A program made the position numbers and the translations under genes. Below the pieces are notes generated by a model. The model was not told the DNA's origin. It did no database searches and saw nothing but the letters and a program-made list of their open reading frames with translations. A stretch of DNA of 64,000 nt, taken from positions 372,001 to 436,000 of the forward strand of contig NZ_JABAIV010000003.1 in NCBI RefSeq assembly GCF_013003915.1. Reading direction: 5' to 3'. This document shows positions 25,930 through 35,583 of the stretch, piece after piece; positions within the stretch are counted from its first letter, which is position 1, and each line of letters starts with the position of its first letter. Origin of the DNA: Telluria aromaticivorans (GTDB lineage: Bacteria > Pseudomonadota > Gammaproteobacteria > Burkholderiales > Burkholderiaceae_D).

Positions 25930-27122
25930 AGGATGCTGGCCAGGGCGCACTGCCTGTAGTGATTCGCCGCTTCGGCCTCCTGCCCCAGCGCCTCATGCAT
26001 CTGCGCCAGCTTCAGGTGCGCCTCGCGCACCATCGGCGCTTCGGTGGCGTCCGACAGTGCCCCTTCCAGGTAGCGCTGGGCCTTGCCCCACAGCTTCTGC
26101 TTGAGGCAGAGCGAGCCCAGGGTCAGCGCCAGTTCGGCGTCGCGCGGACGCTCCTTGAGCCAGGTTTCGCAATGCTCGATCTGGGTCAAGAGGGTCGGCG
26201 ATCCGGCCGGGCCGGCTGCTTCGCGGTAGGCGCGCACCACGCGGTCGTCCCAGTTGGCGCGCAGCGCGTCTTCGGCGATGGCGCGTGCCTCGTCGTGCAG
26301 GCCGCGCGCATTGAAGGCGCCGGCGGCGCGCGCCGCGATATAGGGCACGGTGCGGTCCGGCGCGGGCACGCCGGCCCAGACGCGGCGGATCGATTCGGCG
26401 TCATGGCCCTCGGCGCCCAGCAGGGCCTCGTAGGCCAGCTCGCGCAGGCGGGTCGACAGCGCCGGATGCAGCGCCTTGCGCTTATCTAAAATGCGCACCA
26501 GGCGCAGCACCTCAGGCCAGTTGCGGGCCTGCTGGTTGGCTTTCATCGACCACTGCAGCGCGTGGATGTGGCGCTGGCCGCTGGCATTGAGTTCGGCCAC
26601 CGCTTCCAGCGCGGCTTCCGGCTGGTGGTCGTCGACCAGCAGTTCGGTGACCGTCATCAGGCGTGCGGTTTTCAGCCCATTGTCGTGGGCGACGCCCGCC
26701 AGCCAGGCGTCGCGCCGGCTTGGTTCGCGCATGCGGTGGGCGGCACGGGCGCCGATCAGCGCGGCCAGGCCGGTGTTTTCCGGCAGCTCGGCGGCGCGCA
26801 TGGCGGCTTTTTCGGCATGGCCGAAGCGGCCTTCGAACAGGGCCTTGAGCGCATCGCGCAAGCCCTTGTTGCCTTCACGCTCGCGCTTGCGCTGGCGGTA
26901 GGCGGCCACGCGCTGCGGCATCTTGCGGGTGGCGTTGAGTGCGCGCACCAGGCCGTAGGCGACCAGGAACAGCAGGGCCAGCAGCACCACGAACAGGTTG
27001 AGCGACATGTCGAGCCGGTGCGGCGGATAGAACAGCACCACGTTGCCCGGATTGAAGCGCGCCGTCACGGCGATGCCGATGGCCGTAGCCATCAGGGCGA
27101 CTAACCAGAGAAGAAGCCGCAT
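25926..27122 (-). CDS. hemY: HemY-type heme biosynthesis-associated TPR membrane protein
   Basis: The protein has 398 residues. Two N-terminal membrane helices (MRLLLWLVALMATAIGIAVT and LNLFVVLLALLFLVAYGLV) are followed by a basic stretch and a helical TPR-like region, the standard HemY architecture. It is not the Bacillus oxidase of the same name; its role in proteobacterial heme synthesis is not settled. It is last in hemC-hemD-hemX-hemY, one base after hemX. Its stop lies inside a GTAGGGTGGGC repeat; the length is normal for the family, so no obvious truncation resulted. Confidence 0.92.
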   Translation of the reverse strand: MRLLLWLVALMATAIGIAVTARFNPGNVVLFYPPHRLDMSLNLFVVLLALLFLVAYGLVRALNATRKMPQRVAAYRQRKREREGNKGLRDALKALFEGRFGHAEKAAMRAAELPENTGLAALIGARAAHRMREPSRRDAWLAGVAHDNGLKTARLMTVTELLVDDHQPEAALEAVAELNASGQRHIHALQWSMKANQQARNWPEVLRLVRILDKRKALHPALSTRLRELAYEALLGAEGHDAESIRRVWAGVPAPDRTVPYIAARAAGAFNARGLHDEARAIAEDALRANWDDRVVRAYREAAGPAGSPTLLTQIEHCETWLKERPRDAELALTLGSLCLKQKLWGKAQRYLEGALSDATEAPMVREAHLKLAQMHEALGQEAEAANHYRQCALASIL

Positions 27123-27123
27123 C

Positions 27124-28233
27124 TCAGCCCTTCGCCTTGTAGTTGCGCACCGCGTTCAGGCTCTCGGACAGGGTCGGCATCTCGATCGTCAGGTTATTCG
27201 CCTGCACCTGGCGCAACGCACTTTGCGCCGACTGGGTGGCGCGGGAGCGGGTGTCGAAATACTTGAGCATGATGTCCTGCGCGCTGTTCAGGTCGTCGCG
27301 GAAGGCCGCTTCGTTACGCGACAGCAGCGCCAGGCGCGCGTTCAGCAGGCGCAGCTTGAGGTTCTCGCGCACGAAGAAGGCTTCGCTCGGCGACAGCATC
27401 AGCGCTTCCGGCGTGTCGACGCTGCGCACGCGAACCAGCTGGCGCACGTCGTCCCACATCTCCTGGCTCCAGTTGCGCCAGGTCTGGGTGACGCGCTGGA
27501 CCAGGGTCAGCGACTCCGGCAGGGTCGCCTTGGTGCGGGTGCTGCGCACCGGCGCGGCCGGCAGCAGCGGCTTTTCGTCGGACAGCATCGGCAGCGTGTC
27601 GACATGGGCGATCACGCCATCCAGGCGCAGCGCCACGCCGGCCAGGTCGACCGCCGGCATCGCCTTCAGGCGGTCGATGTCGGCGCCGATGGCGCGGCGG
27701 ATGTTCAGGAATTGCGGCTTGTCCGAGCGCGACAGCGAACGGTCGGCATTCTGCAGCGCGATCAGGGCGCCCTGCACGTTACCGGCCAGCTGCAGCTGCT
27801 GGCTGGCGGTGCTCAAGACCTGTTCGATCTCGGCCAGCGCCCATTCGTCGCGGTTCTTCGACAGGTCCTGGTAGAGCTGCTCGAGCGCCAGGGTCTGGGT
27901 CTGGGCTTCGGACTGGCGGCTTTCCAGCACGCCGACCTTGATCTGCAATTCCTTGGCCGTGTCGGAGACCTCGCGCGCCAGCGCCGCGGTTTCGGCATTG
28001 ACGGCATTGCCCTTCTGCAGGCTCTGCGCCATGTCCTTGCGTAGCGAATTGATGCGGCTGTGCGAACTCCAGGTCTGCAGGGCCAGCAGCACTGCGAGGA
28101 TGGCGACCGCGGCCGGCAGCGGACGCTGCAGGGTCTGGAGCAGGCCCTGCCCGGTCGGAGCGCGCGGCGGCGCCTGCTGCACGACGACGTTGGCAGGAGG
28201 AATCGGTTCTGGATTGTTAGGCAATTCGTTCAT
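27124..28233 (-). CDS. hemX: HemX-type uroporphyrinogen-III C-methyltransferase-like protein
   Basis: The protein is a 369-residue membrane-anchored member of the HemX family. After a Pro-rich cytoplasmic leader there is one membrane helix (LPAAVAILAVLLALQTW, about residues 40-57), then a long coiled-coil-prone region and the conserved AEIEQVLSTASQQLQLAGNV and LNARLALLSRNEAAFRDDLN blocks. The family is named after methyltransferases but lacks their catalytic domain. The ATG at 28233 overlaps the hemD stop by four bases. Confidence 0.92.
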   Translation of the reverse strand: MNELPNNPEPIPPANVVVQQAPPRAPTGQGLLQTLQRPLPAAVAILAVLLALQTWSSHSRINSLRKDMAQSLQKGNAVNAETAALAREVSDTAKELQIKVGVLESRQSEAQTQTLALEQLYQDLSKNRDEWALAEIEQVLSTASQQLQLAGNVQGALIALQNADRSLSRSDKPQFLNIRRAIGADIDRLKAMPAVDLAGVALRLDGVIAHVDTLPMLSDEKPLLPAAPVRSTRTKATLPESLTLVQRVTQTWRNWSQEMWDDVRQLVRVRSVDTPEALMLSPSEAFFVRENLKLRLLNARLALLSRNEAAFRDDLNSAQDIMLKYFDTRSRATQSAQSALRQVQANNLTIEMPTLSESLNAVRNYKAKG

Positions 28234-29003
28234 TCGTGTGATTGTATCGCGGCAATTAAGCGGGCGTCGCCTGATCCGGTCAGCGTGATCCGCTGACACC
28301 CTAGCAAACGCGCCGTTTCTTCGATGCGCGCATGCGGAACGACCAGGTGCTGCGCCTGCAGGCGCTTCAATCCGTCAAGCGGATCGAGCTCCTGCACCAG
28401 CGCGGCCAGCCCGCGCAATGCTTCCGAACTCGTGATTATCCAGTCGTTCGGCTCCGCCAGCAAGGCGGAAAGCTGGCATGAGAGCTGATCATCCAGAACC
28501 GGCAGGCTGCGACGATAGGCGGCGACGGTATCGACCCGGGCCCCGGCGGCGCGCAGGCTGTCGGCCATCAGCTCGCGCCCGCTCTCGCCGCGCACGATCA
28601 GCACCCGGCGCCCGTTGAATTGCGCCAGGTCGAGGCTGGCCAGCAGGTGTTCCGAATCGGCGTTGGCAGGATCGGGCGGGCAATGGATGACCGCATTCTC
28701 CGAGGTGACGCCATGGCGTGCCAGCGCCGCGCGGCTGCCTTCGCCGACGACGCCGATCGCTACCCCCGCCGGCCAGGCCGCCAGGTGGGCAAAGGCGGCA
28801 TCGACCGCATTCGGCGACACGAAGGCCACCAGGGCGTAATCCGCCAGTGCGGCCAGCGCGGCCTGCAGCGCCGACTGGTCCGCCAGGGGCGCGATCTCGA
28901 GCAATGGCAGCACGACCGGCCTGCGTCCTATGCCGGCGACGGCCTGCGCCAGCGCGCCTGCCTGGGCGCGCGGCCGGGTGATGACAACCGCCCGGTCAGG
29001 CAT
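28230..29003 (-). CDS. hemD: Uroporphyrinogen-III synthase
   Basis: HemD closes and inverts ring D of hydroxymethylbilane to give uroporphyrinogen III. The 257-residue protein begins [20 protein letters not shown] (the VVITRP opening of the family) and has [15 protein letters not shown] and the second-domain [20 protein letters not shown]. The start ATG overlaps the hemC end by eight bases. Sequence conservation in this family is low, but order and motifs agree. Confidence 0.92.
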   Translation of the reverse strand: MPDRAVVITRPRAQAGALAQAVAGIGRRPVVLPLLEIAPLADQSALQAALAALADYALVAFVSPNAVDAAFAHLAAWPAGVAIGVVGEGSRAALARHGVTSENAVIHCPPDPANADSEHLLASLDLAQFNGRRVLIVRGESGRELMADSLRAAGARVDTVAAYRRSLPVLDDQLSCQLSALLAEPNDWIITSSEALRGLAALVQELDPLDGLKRLQAQHLVVPHARIEETARLLGCQRITLTGSGDARLIAAIQSHE

Positions 29004-30024
29004 CCTGGCCGGTAGCGGAGGCCGCGTCAAGCGCTGCCGCCTCCTGCTTGCAGGCATCCAGGATCGCGTGCGCGTCCTGGGCTTCCAGCAGGATCGACAC
29101 CTGCTCGCCGAGGAATTCCGGATGCTCCCACGAGCCGGCCACTTCGGCATGGGCGCTGCGCAGCCCGTCGGGCGTGGCGACCATGGCGCGCAGGCGCATG
29201 GCCGTGCCCTCGACGGTCGCAAAGGCGGCCAGCGGGATCTGGCAGCTGCCCCCGAAAATCTTCGACACCTTGCGCTCGGCCGCGACGGCGCGCGCGGTGG
29301 CGTCGTGGTTCAGCGGGGCCAGGACCGCGCGCAGGTCGACGCCGTCGCTGCGGGCGGCGCCCAGAATCTCGATCGCCATTGCGCCCTGCCCGGCCGCCGG
29401 CAGGCTGTCTTCCGGCTCGAGCACGGCGCGGATGCGTTCAGGCAGGCCGAGGCGGATCAATCCGGCCGCCGCCAGGATGATGGCGGCATATTCGCCGCGG
29501 TCGAGCTTACCCAGGCGGGTATCCAGGTTGCCGCGCAGCGGCTTGATGACGAGCTGCGGATAGCGCGTCGCGATCAGGGCCTGGCGGCGCAGGCTGCTGG
29601 TGCCGACAATGGCGCCCGGCGGCAGCTCGGCCAGGCTGGCGTAGTCGTTCGACACGAAAGCGTCGCGCGGGTCTTCGCGCTCGAGCACGGCGGCGAGCTC
29701 GAAGCCTTCCGGCAGGTCCATCGGCACGTCCTTGAGCGAGTGCACGGCGAGGTCGGCGCGGCCCTCGGCCATTGCCACTTCGAGTTCCTTGACGAACAGG
29801 CCCTTGCCGCCGACCTTGGACAGCGCACGGTCCAGGATCTGGTCGCCCCGTGTTGTCATTCCGAGAATTTCGACACTACACTGCGGATATAATTCGGCGA
29901 GGCGATCGCGCACATGCTCGGCCTGCCACATGGCCAGGCGGCTCTCGCGGGATGCGATAATCAGCTTCGCGGGCGCTTGCTGCGCCGTTTCAGTTGCATT
30001 CAACACGGATTCTTTCACTGTCAT
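28996..30024 (-). CDS. hemC: Hydroxymethylbilane synthase (porphobilinogen deaminase)
   Basis: HemC joins four porphobilinogens into hydroxymethylbilane. The 342-residue protein has the family blocks [45 protein letters not shown] (with the catalytic Asp) and SSLRRQAL. The dipyrromethane-cofactor cysteine is in [13 protein letters not shown]. The frame is open far upstream; the ATG at 30024 gives the normal length plus about 15 residues. It is divergent from ppc and leads the hemCDXY operon. Confidence 0.95.
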   Translation of the reverse strand: MTVKESVLNATETAQQAPAKLIIASRESRLAMWQAEHVRDRLAELYPQCSVEILGMTTRGDQILDRALSKVGGKGLFVKELEVAMAEGRADLAVHSLKDVPMDLPEGFELAAVLEREDPRDAFVSNDYASLAELPPGAIVGTSSLRRQALIATRYPQLVIKPLRGNLDTRLGKLDRGEYAAIILAAAGLIRLGLPERIRAVLEPEDSLPAAGQGAMAIEILGAARSDGVDLRAVLAPLNHDATARAVAAERKVSKIFGGSCQIPLAAFATVEGTAMRLRAMVATPDGLRSAHAEVAGSWEHPEFLGEQVSILLEAQDAHAILDACKQEAAALDAASATGQDA

Positions 30025-30142
30025 CTGGCCCACCAGGACGATGCCGGTACCTGGCCCTTGCATAAGATCATAAATTTTAGCATGGGCCCTCTTGCGGACG
30101 ATGGCCAACCGCCATGGCACAATCAATTTAAATGTGGTCGAT

Positions 30143-32947
30143 ATGGATAATCCTGCTGCATCAGCAAACCCCGGCGCCTCCGCCAATGACAAGGACGCGC
30201 CGCTGAAAGAAGACATCCGCCTGCTTGGCCGCCTGCTCGGCGACGTGCTGCGCGACCAGGAAGGCATTGATGTCTTCGAGGTGGTCGAGACCATCCGCCA
30301 GACCGCGGTGCGCTTCCGCCGCGAAGACGACGCCGAGGCGGGCAAGGAGCTCACCGCCCTACTGCACAAGCTCACGCGCGACCAGACCATCTCGGTGGTG
30401 CGCGCGTTCTCGTATTTCTCGCACCTGGCCAACATCGCCGAAGACCAGCACCACATCCGCCGCCGCCGCGCCCACCTGCTGCGCGGCGCCGACCCGCGCC
30501 AGGGCAGCGTCGGCTACGCCCTGTGCAAGCTGCGCGACGCCGGCGTGCCGCAAGACCTGGTCGAGGGCTTCTTCAAGGATGCCCTGATCTCGCCGGTGCT
30601 CACCGCCCACCCGACCGAGGTGCAGCGCAAGAGCATCCTGGATGCGGAGCACGACATCGCGCGCCTGCTGGCCGAGCGCGACCGCGGCCTGACGCCCAAG
30701 GAGCTGCAGCGCAACGGGCAGCTGCTGCATGCGCGCATCGCCACCCTGTGGCAGACCCGCATGCTGCGCTACACCAAGCTGACCGTGGCCGACGAGATCG
30801 ACAACGCGCTGTCTTACTACCGCATTACCTTCCTGCGCGAAGTGCCCGGCCTGTACGACGACATCGAAGCCGAGATCGCTGAACGCTACAAAGGCGCAGC
30901 GCCGCAGATCGGCGACGCCCAGTACCTGCAGATGGGCAGCTGGATCGGCGGCGACCGCGACGGCAACCCGAACGTCAACGCCGACACCATGCGCCACGCG
31001 CTGGTGCGCCAGTCCACCACCATCCTCGACTTCTACCTGGAAGAAGTGCACGCGCTGGGCGCCGAGCTGTCCACCTCCACGCTGATGGTCGAAGTCACGC
31101 CGGCGATGCAGGCGCTGGCCGACGGGTCCACCGATTCCTCGCCCCACCGCAGCGACGAACCCTACCGCCGCGCCCTGATCGGCATCTATGCGCGGCTGGC
31201 CGCCACCGCGCGCGAACTGGGTGTCGACCACATCCTGCGCAAGGAAGTCGGGCACGCCCCGCCCTATCTCGACGCCGGCCTGTTCGCCGCCGACCTCGAG
31301 GTCATCGCCGACTCGCTGCGCGCCAACCATGGCGCCGTGCTGGTCGAGCCGCGCCTGTCGGGCCTGAAGCGCGCCGCGCGCATCTTCGGCTTCCACCTGG
31401 CTTCGCTCGACATGCGCCAGAGCTCGGACGTGCACGAGCGCGTGCTGGCCGAGGTGTTCGCGCGTGCCGGCGTCGAAGCCGACTATGCCGGGCTCGACGA
31501 AGCGCGCAAGGTAGCGCTCCTGCAGTCGGAACTGGCGCAGCCGCGTCCCCTGTACTTGCCCTTTGAGGCCTATTCGGACGAGACCAATGGCGAACTGGCG
31601 ATCCTGCGCACCGCGCGCGAGATCCGCCTGCGCTACGGCAGCCGCGCGATCCGCAACTACATCATCTCGCATACCGAGACGGTGTCCGACCTGCTGGAAG
31701 TGCTGCTGCTGCAGAAGGAAACCGGCCTGATGCGCGCATCCGCGGGCGGCTGCGACGTCATGGTGATCCCGCTGTTCGAGACCATCCCCGACCTGCAGCG
31801 CGCCGCCGGCATCATGGACGAATGGATGTCGCTGCCGCTGGTGGAAAGCGTGATCGATAAGCAGGGCCGCCTGCAGGAAGTCATGCTCGGCTATTCGGAC
31901 TCGAACAAGGACGGCGGCTTCCTCACCTCGAACTGGGAGTTGTACCAGGCCGAACTCAAACTTGTCGACGTATTCGCGGCAAAGAAGGTCAAGCTGCGCC
32001 TGTTCCACGGACGCGGCGGCACCGTCGGCCGCGGCGGCGGCCCGAGCTATGACGCGATTCGCGCCCAGCCGCCGGGCACCGTCAACGGCCAGATCCGCCT
32101 GACCGAACAGGGCGAGATCATCGCCTCGAAGTTCTCGAACCCCGAGATCGGCCGGCGCAACCTGGAGCTGCTGGTGGCCGCCACCCTGGAAGCGAGCCTG
32201 AGCCCGCGCGCAGCGGACGACGCGAGTAATGCACAGCTGGCCCGTTTCGAAGCCGTGATGGCGGAGCTGTCCGAACGGGCCTACCGGGCCTACCGCAACC
32301 TGGTCTACGAGACGCCCGGCTTTACGGACTACTTTTTCGAAGGCACGCCGATCGCCGAGATCGCGGAGCTGAACCTGGGCTCGCGCCCGGCCTCGCGCAA
32401 GTCGACGCGCCGCATCGAAGACCTGCGCGCGATTCCCTGGGGCTTCTCCTGGGGCCAGTGCCGCCTGCTGCTGCCGGGCTGGTACGGTTTCGGCGCCGCC
32501 GTCGCCGGCTGGCTGGCAGAGGGCGAGCAAGAGGACCGCTTGGCGCAGCTGCGCACGATGTTCAACGAGTGGCCCTTCTTCGCCACCCTGCTGTCGAACA
32601 TGGACATGGTGCTGGCCAAGACCGACCTCGCGATCGCGTCACGCTACGCTGGCCTGGTGGCGGACGTGGCGCTGCGCGAGCGGATCTTCCGCCGTATCAC
32701 GGCCGAGCATGGCGAGACCTTGCGCTGCCTGGAAGCGATCACCGGGACCAGCGAACGGCTGGTGGGCAACCCGCTGCTGGCGCGCTCGATCCAGAACCGC
32801 TTCGCCTACCTCGATCCGCTGAACCACCTGCAGGTCGAGCTGATCCACCGCCGCCGCTCGCTGGGCGACAACGCGGATCCGCGGGTGCACCGGGGGATTC
32901 ACTTGTCGATCAATGGGGTGGCTGCGGGGTTGCGGAATACGGGATAG
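30143..32947 (+). CDS. ppc: Phosphoenolpyruvate carboxylase
   Basis: It carboxylates PEP to oxaloacetate to refill the TCA cycle. The 934-residue protein shows [13 protein letters not shown] with the catalytic histidine, the glycine-rich [14 protein letters not shown] loop, [20 protein letters not shown], and the C-terminal NTG ending that holds the allosteric site. The ATG at 30143 is taken as start; another ATG at 30101 would add 14 residues. The hemC/ppc divergent arrangement is widespread in Burkholderiales. Confidence 0.96.
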   Translation: MDNPAASANPGASANDKDAPLKEDIRLLGRLLGDVLRDQEGIDVFEVVETIRQTAVRFRREDDAEAGKELTALLHKLTRDQTISVVRAFSYFSHLANIAEDQHHIRRRRAHLLRGADPRQGSVGYALCKLRDAGVPQDLVEGFFKDALISPVLTAHPTEVQRKSILDAEHDIARLLAERDRGLTPKELQRNGQLLHARIATLWQTRMLRYTKLTVADEIDNALSYYRITFLREVPGLYDDIEAEIAERYKGAAPQIGDAQYLQMGSWIGGDRDGNPNVNADTMRHALVRQSTTILDFYLEEVHALGAELSTSTLMVEVTPAMQALADGSTDSSPHRSDEPYRRALIGIYARLAATARELGVDHILRKEVGHAPPYLDAGLFAADLEVIADSLRANHGAVLVEPRLSGLKRAARIFGFHLASLDMRQSSDVHERVLAEVFARAGVEADYAGLDEARKVALLQSELAQPRPLYLPFEAYSDETNGELAILRTAREIRLRYGSRAIRNYIISHTETVSDLLEVLLLQKETGLMRASAGGCDVMVIPLFETIPDLQRAAGIMDEWMSLPLVESVIDKQGRLQEVMLGYSDSNKDGGFLTSNWELYQAELKLVDVFAAKKVKLRLFHGRGGTVGRGGGPSYDAIRAQPPGTVNGQIRLTEQGEIIASKFSNPEIGRRNLELLVAATLEASLSPRAADDASNAQLARFEAVMAELSERAYRAYRNLVYETPGFTDYFFEGTPIAEIAELNLGSRPASRKSTRRIEDLRAIPWGFSWGQCRLLLPGWYGFGAAVAGWLAEGEQEDRLAQLRTMFNEWPFFATLLSNMDMVLAKTDLAIASRYAGLVADVALRERIFRRITAEHGETLRCLEAITGTSERLVGNPLLARSIQNRFAYLDPLNHLQVELIHRRRSLGDNADPRVHRGIHLSINGVAAGLRNTG

Positions 32948-32950
32948 ACC

Positions 32951-33151
32951 TAGCGTGGGCGGGGTAACTTCGGACAATGCCCTAATGCCGATCACTTAAG
33001 AGCCGTCGCTTACCCGTAGGGTGGGCAATTCGTAATTCAGGGCATTGCCCTGAATTACCTTGCCCACGCGTTCAAATTACGGTGCTGCAGCCCGTTCGCT
33101 GGTTTACATTGCACCTATCACCGCGTGGGCGGGAAGACCCGCCCACCCTAC
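32951..33151. repeat. Dispersed palindromic repeat cluster, site 3
   Basis: A degenerate unit begins near 32951 (TAGCGTGGGCGGGGTAAC) and carries the 22-base module at 32983-33004 shared with site 1. A full unit covers 33015-33077, with inner palindrome GTAATTCAGGGCA / TGCCCTGAATTAC, and is the near-exact reverse complement of site 1 unit 8926-8987. A short unit (33122-33151) ends CCCACCCTAC three bases before the TAA of the glycoside hydrolase gene. It fills the gap between two convergent genes. Confidence 0.83.
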
Positions 33152-33154
33152 AGA

Positions 33155-35341
33155 TTAGGTACACGCCCCCAGCACACTCCCCTTCTTCAAATGCGCCTTC
33201 ACCGCATTCGGCGACACGCAGACCTGGGTCGACGGATTGCTGCTGCTCCCCGTCTTGTGGCACACCAGCACCTTGCCGTCACCGCAGCGCGCGTCGATCA
33301 CCGGCACGGTCACCGTGGCCGCAGCGAAGCAGCCCTCAGGGCTTGTGGCCTGCGCGGTGAAGCTGAAGGTCCCCGCACCGGTCGGCGCAAAGGTCGTCAC
33401 GGCGCCTGAAGTCGACGACAGGCCGCCCGCCGGGCTCCAGGCGAAGGTAGAAGCGCCAGCCGCATCGCTCGCCGTGAGCTGCACGCTCTGCGGCCCGTAC
33501 CCCAGCGTGATCGTGTTGGCCGGCAGCCCGGTCGCCTCTCCCTCGCCCGCAACAACGCTGATCGCCGGCTGCGGAACATGCCCTTCCACCTGCACGGCCG
33601 CTTCGCCGCTGGCGCTGTTGCCGCCCTTGTCGACGGCATTCAAGACCACCTTCTGCGCGCCAATGTCGGAGCACGAGAAGCTGGTGCGCGATGCGCTCAG
33701 CGATTCGATACTCCAGTTGTCGCTCGTGCCGCCATCGAGCTGCCCCGGCGTGACCGAGGCCGTGCCATTGGCCAGCGCCAGCGCGACATCGCGCGTACGC
33801 ACCACGGGCGCCTCGAAATCGTTGCTGACCGTGTTCGCACGCGGGCTCTCGACGCTCAGGCGGTTCAGGGCCGTGACCGTGTAGTAGTAATACTGGCCGT
33901 TCGCGCCCGCGTCGGCGAAGCTGGTGGTGGCGGTGTCGGTCACGCCGAGCAGGTTGGTCGGCGATTCGAGGTCCATCTCGCGCTGCTGCGAGCGATAGAT
34001 GGCGTACTTGCGGGTCTTTTCGAATTCGTCCGCGCTGTCCTGCGCCGGCGCCCACGCCAGCTGCACTACATTGTCGCTGCTGCCCGCCACCAGCTGCGCC
34101 GGTGCGCCGGGCGCCTGCAAACCTTTCCAGCCCATCACCGGCAGCAGCGCCGGACGCGCATAGGTGCTGTTCTTGAGCGAGGTCCGGTAGCCCAGCACGT
34201 CGCCCTGCAGGAAGGCGTGGCGGAAGTGGATCTGGCCCGAAATGTTCGCGTGCGCGCGGTTCATCGCGATCTGGTTGTTGACCTGGTTCGCATCAAGCCA
34301 GCCGGCAGTGTTCATCTTGTAGTCGGCCAGGCCGATGTACATGTGGCGCTCGTAGGCATTGTCGTTCCACCATGGCACCAGCAGCTTGTAGTCCGAGCCC
34401 GCCTGGCCGATGTACCAGTAGACCTGCGGCACCAGGTAATCGACCCAGCCCTGCTGGATCCACTTGCGGCTGTCGGCGAACATGCTGCTGTAGTGCTGCG
34501 AGGCGCCGCTCGAGGTCGGCGAGCCGATGGCCGGATCGGTGCTGCTGCGGTAGATGCCCGAGGGCGAGACGCCGAACTTCACCCACGGCTTCACGGCGCG
34601 GATGCTGTCGTTCACACGCGCGATCAGCATGTTGACGTTATCGCGGCGCCAGTCGGCGCGCCCAACTGTCGTATTCGGGAAGCCGCGCGGATCAAGGTTG
34701 TAGGCCTCGTCGTCGAGGATGGTGCCGGCCGGGTAGAAATAGTCGTCGAAGTGGATGCCGTCGACGTCGTAGCGGTTGACGATCTCCATGATCACGTTCA
34801 CCACGTGGTCGCGCACTTGCGGCAGGCCCGGGTTCAGGATCTTCACGGTGCCGACGGTCAGCATCCATTCCGGGTGCGTGCGCGACACGTGGTTGGCCGC
34901 GTATTGCGCGGTATTGCCCTGGTTGGCCACGGTGGCCACCGCGCGGTAGGGATTGATCCAGGCGTGGAACTCCATGCCGCGCTTGCGGGTTTCATCGATC
35001 GCGTAGGCCAGCGGGTCCCAGGCCGGGGATGGCGCACTGCCCTGGTTGTTGGTCAGGTAGTAGGACCACGGCTCGTAGCTGCTCGGGTACATGGCGTCGG
35101 CCTGGCTGCGCACCTGCAGGAAGGCGGCGTTCATGCCGGTGGCCTTGTTGTGGTCGAGGATGAGCTTGAGCGCGGCCTGCTGCTGTGCCGGGGTCTGGGT
35201 CCGGTTCGGCCAGTCCAGGCTCAGGTGGGTGCTGATCCATACGCCGCGCATCTCGCGCTTCGGTGACACCGTCTGGGCGTCGGCATGGGACATGGAAGCG
35301 ACGAGCATCGCGGCTGCCGCTGCAAGCAAAAGTTTTTTCAT
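33155..35341 (-). CDS. Secreted GHL10-type glycoside hydrolase with fibronectin-like and C-terminal Cys-rich domains
   Basis: A 728-residue exported protein. A signal peptide (MKKLLLAAAAAMLVASMSHA) is followed by MRGVWISTHLSLDWPNRTQ, the opening of the glycosyl-hydrolase-like 10 family (YngK-type), with FHAWINPYRA, VDGIHFDDYFYP (likely acidic catalytic region) and DYLVPQVYWYIGQ. After about residue 390 come a fibronectin-III-like domain (APGAPAQLVAGSSDNVVQLA), Ig-like segments, and a terminal module with four cysteines (CGDGKVLVCHKTGSSSNPST ... VLGACT) also seen on other secreted proteins. It probably acts on an extracellular or wall glycan. The ATG at 35341 was chosen for the signal peptide. 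Confidence 0.88.
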   Translation of the reverse strand: MKKLLLAAAAAMLVASMSHADAQTVSPKREMRGVWISTHLSLDWPNRTQTPAQQQAALKLILDHNKATGMNAAFLQVRSQADAMYPSSYEPWSYYLTNNQGSAPSPAWDPLAYAIDETRKRGMEFHAWINPYRAVATVANQGNTAQYAANHVSRTHPEWMLTVGTVKILNPGLPQVRDHVVNVIMEIVNRYDVDGIHFDDYFYPAGTILDDEAYNLDPRGFPNTTVGRADWRRDNVNMLIARVNDSIRAVKPWVKFGVSPSGIYRSSTDPAIGSPTSSGASQHYSSMFADSRKWIQQGWVDYLVPQVYWYIGQAGSDYKLLVPWWNDNAYERHMYIGLADYKMNTAGWLDANQVNNQIAMNRAHANISGQIHFRHAFLQGDVLGYRTSLKNSTYARPALLPVMGWKGLQAPGAPAQLVAGSSDNVVQLAWAPAQDSADEFEKTRKYAIYRSQQREMDLESPTNLLGVTDTATTSFADAGANGQYYYYTVTALNRLSVESPRANTVSNDFEAPVVRTRDVALALANGTASVTPGQLDGGTSDNWSIESLSASRTSFSCSDIGAQKVVLNAVDKGGNSASGEAAVQVEGHVPQPAISVVAGEGEATGLPANTITLGYGPQSVQLTASDAAGASTFAWSPAGGLSSTSGAVTTFAPTGAGTFSFTAQATSPEGCFAAATVTVPVIDARCGDGKVLVCHKTGSSSNPSTQVCVSPNAVKAHLKKGSVLGACT

Positions 35342-35505
35342 GTTGTGGATTTTTTGCGGGTTGAGTGAACGCCCCAAGCAGCCGGGAACGCTGGCGGCGC
35401 GCTGGTGGCAATGCGCGGCGCCTCTCCAAGCACCGATATATTGTCATCCGCAAAAAAGGGTACGCCCGAGCAATTTTGACAACCAATGAATTTCAAGTTG
35501 TCCGG

Positions 35506-35539
35506 CATAACCCGGATGCATGGCGGCATCCGGGTTATG
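35506..35539. repeat. Perfect intergenic palindrome with 14-base arms
   Basis: CATAACCCGGATGC and GCATCCGGGTTATG flank a six-base loop (ATGGCG). There is no T run, so it is not a classical terminator. It lies between the GHL10 gene start and the 3' end of the chemoreceptor gene. It may be a single REP-like element. Confidence 0.75.
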
Positions 35540-35583
35540 CCCCTGGCGGGCAAAAACGAAGAGAAGCGACGCTGCTGGAACGT

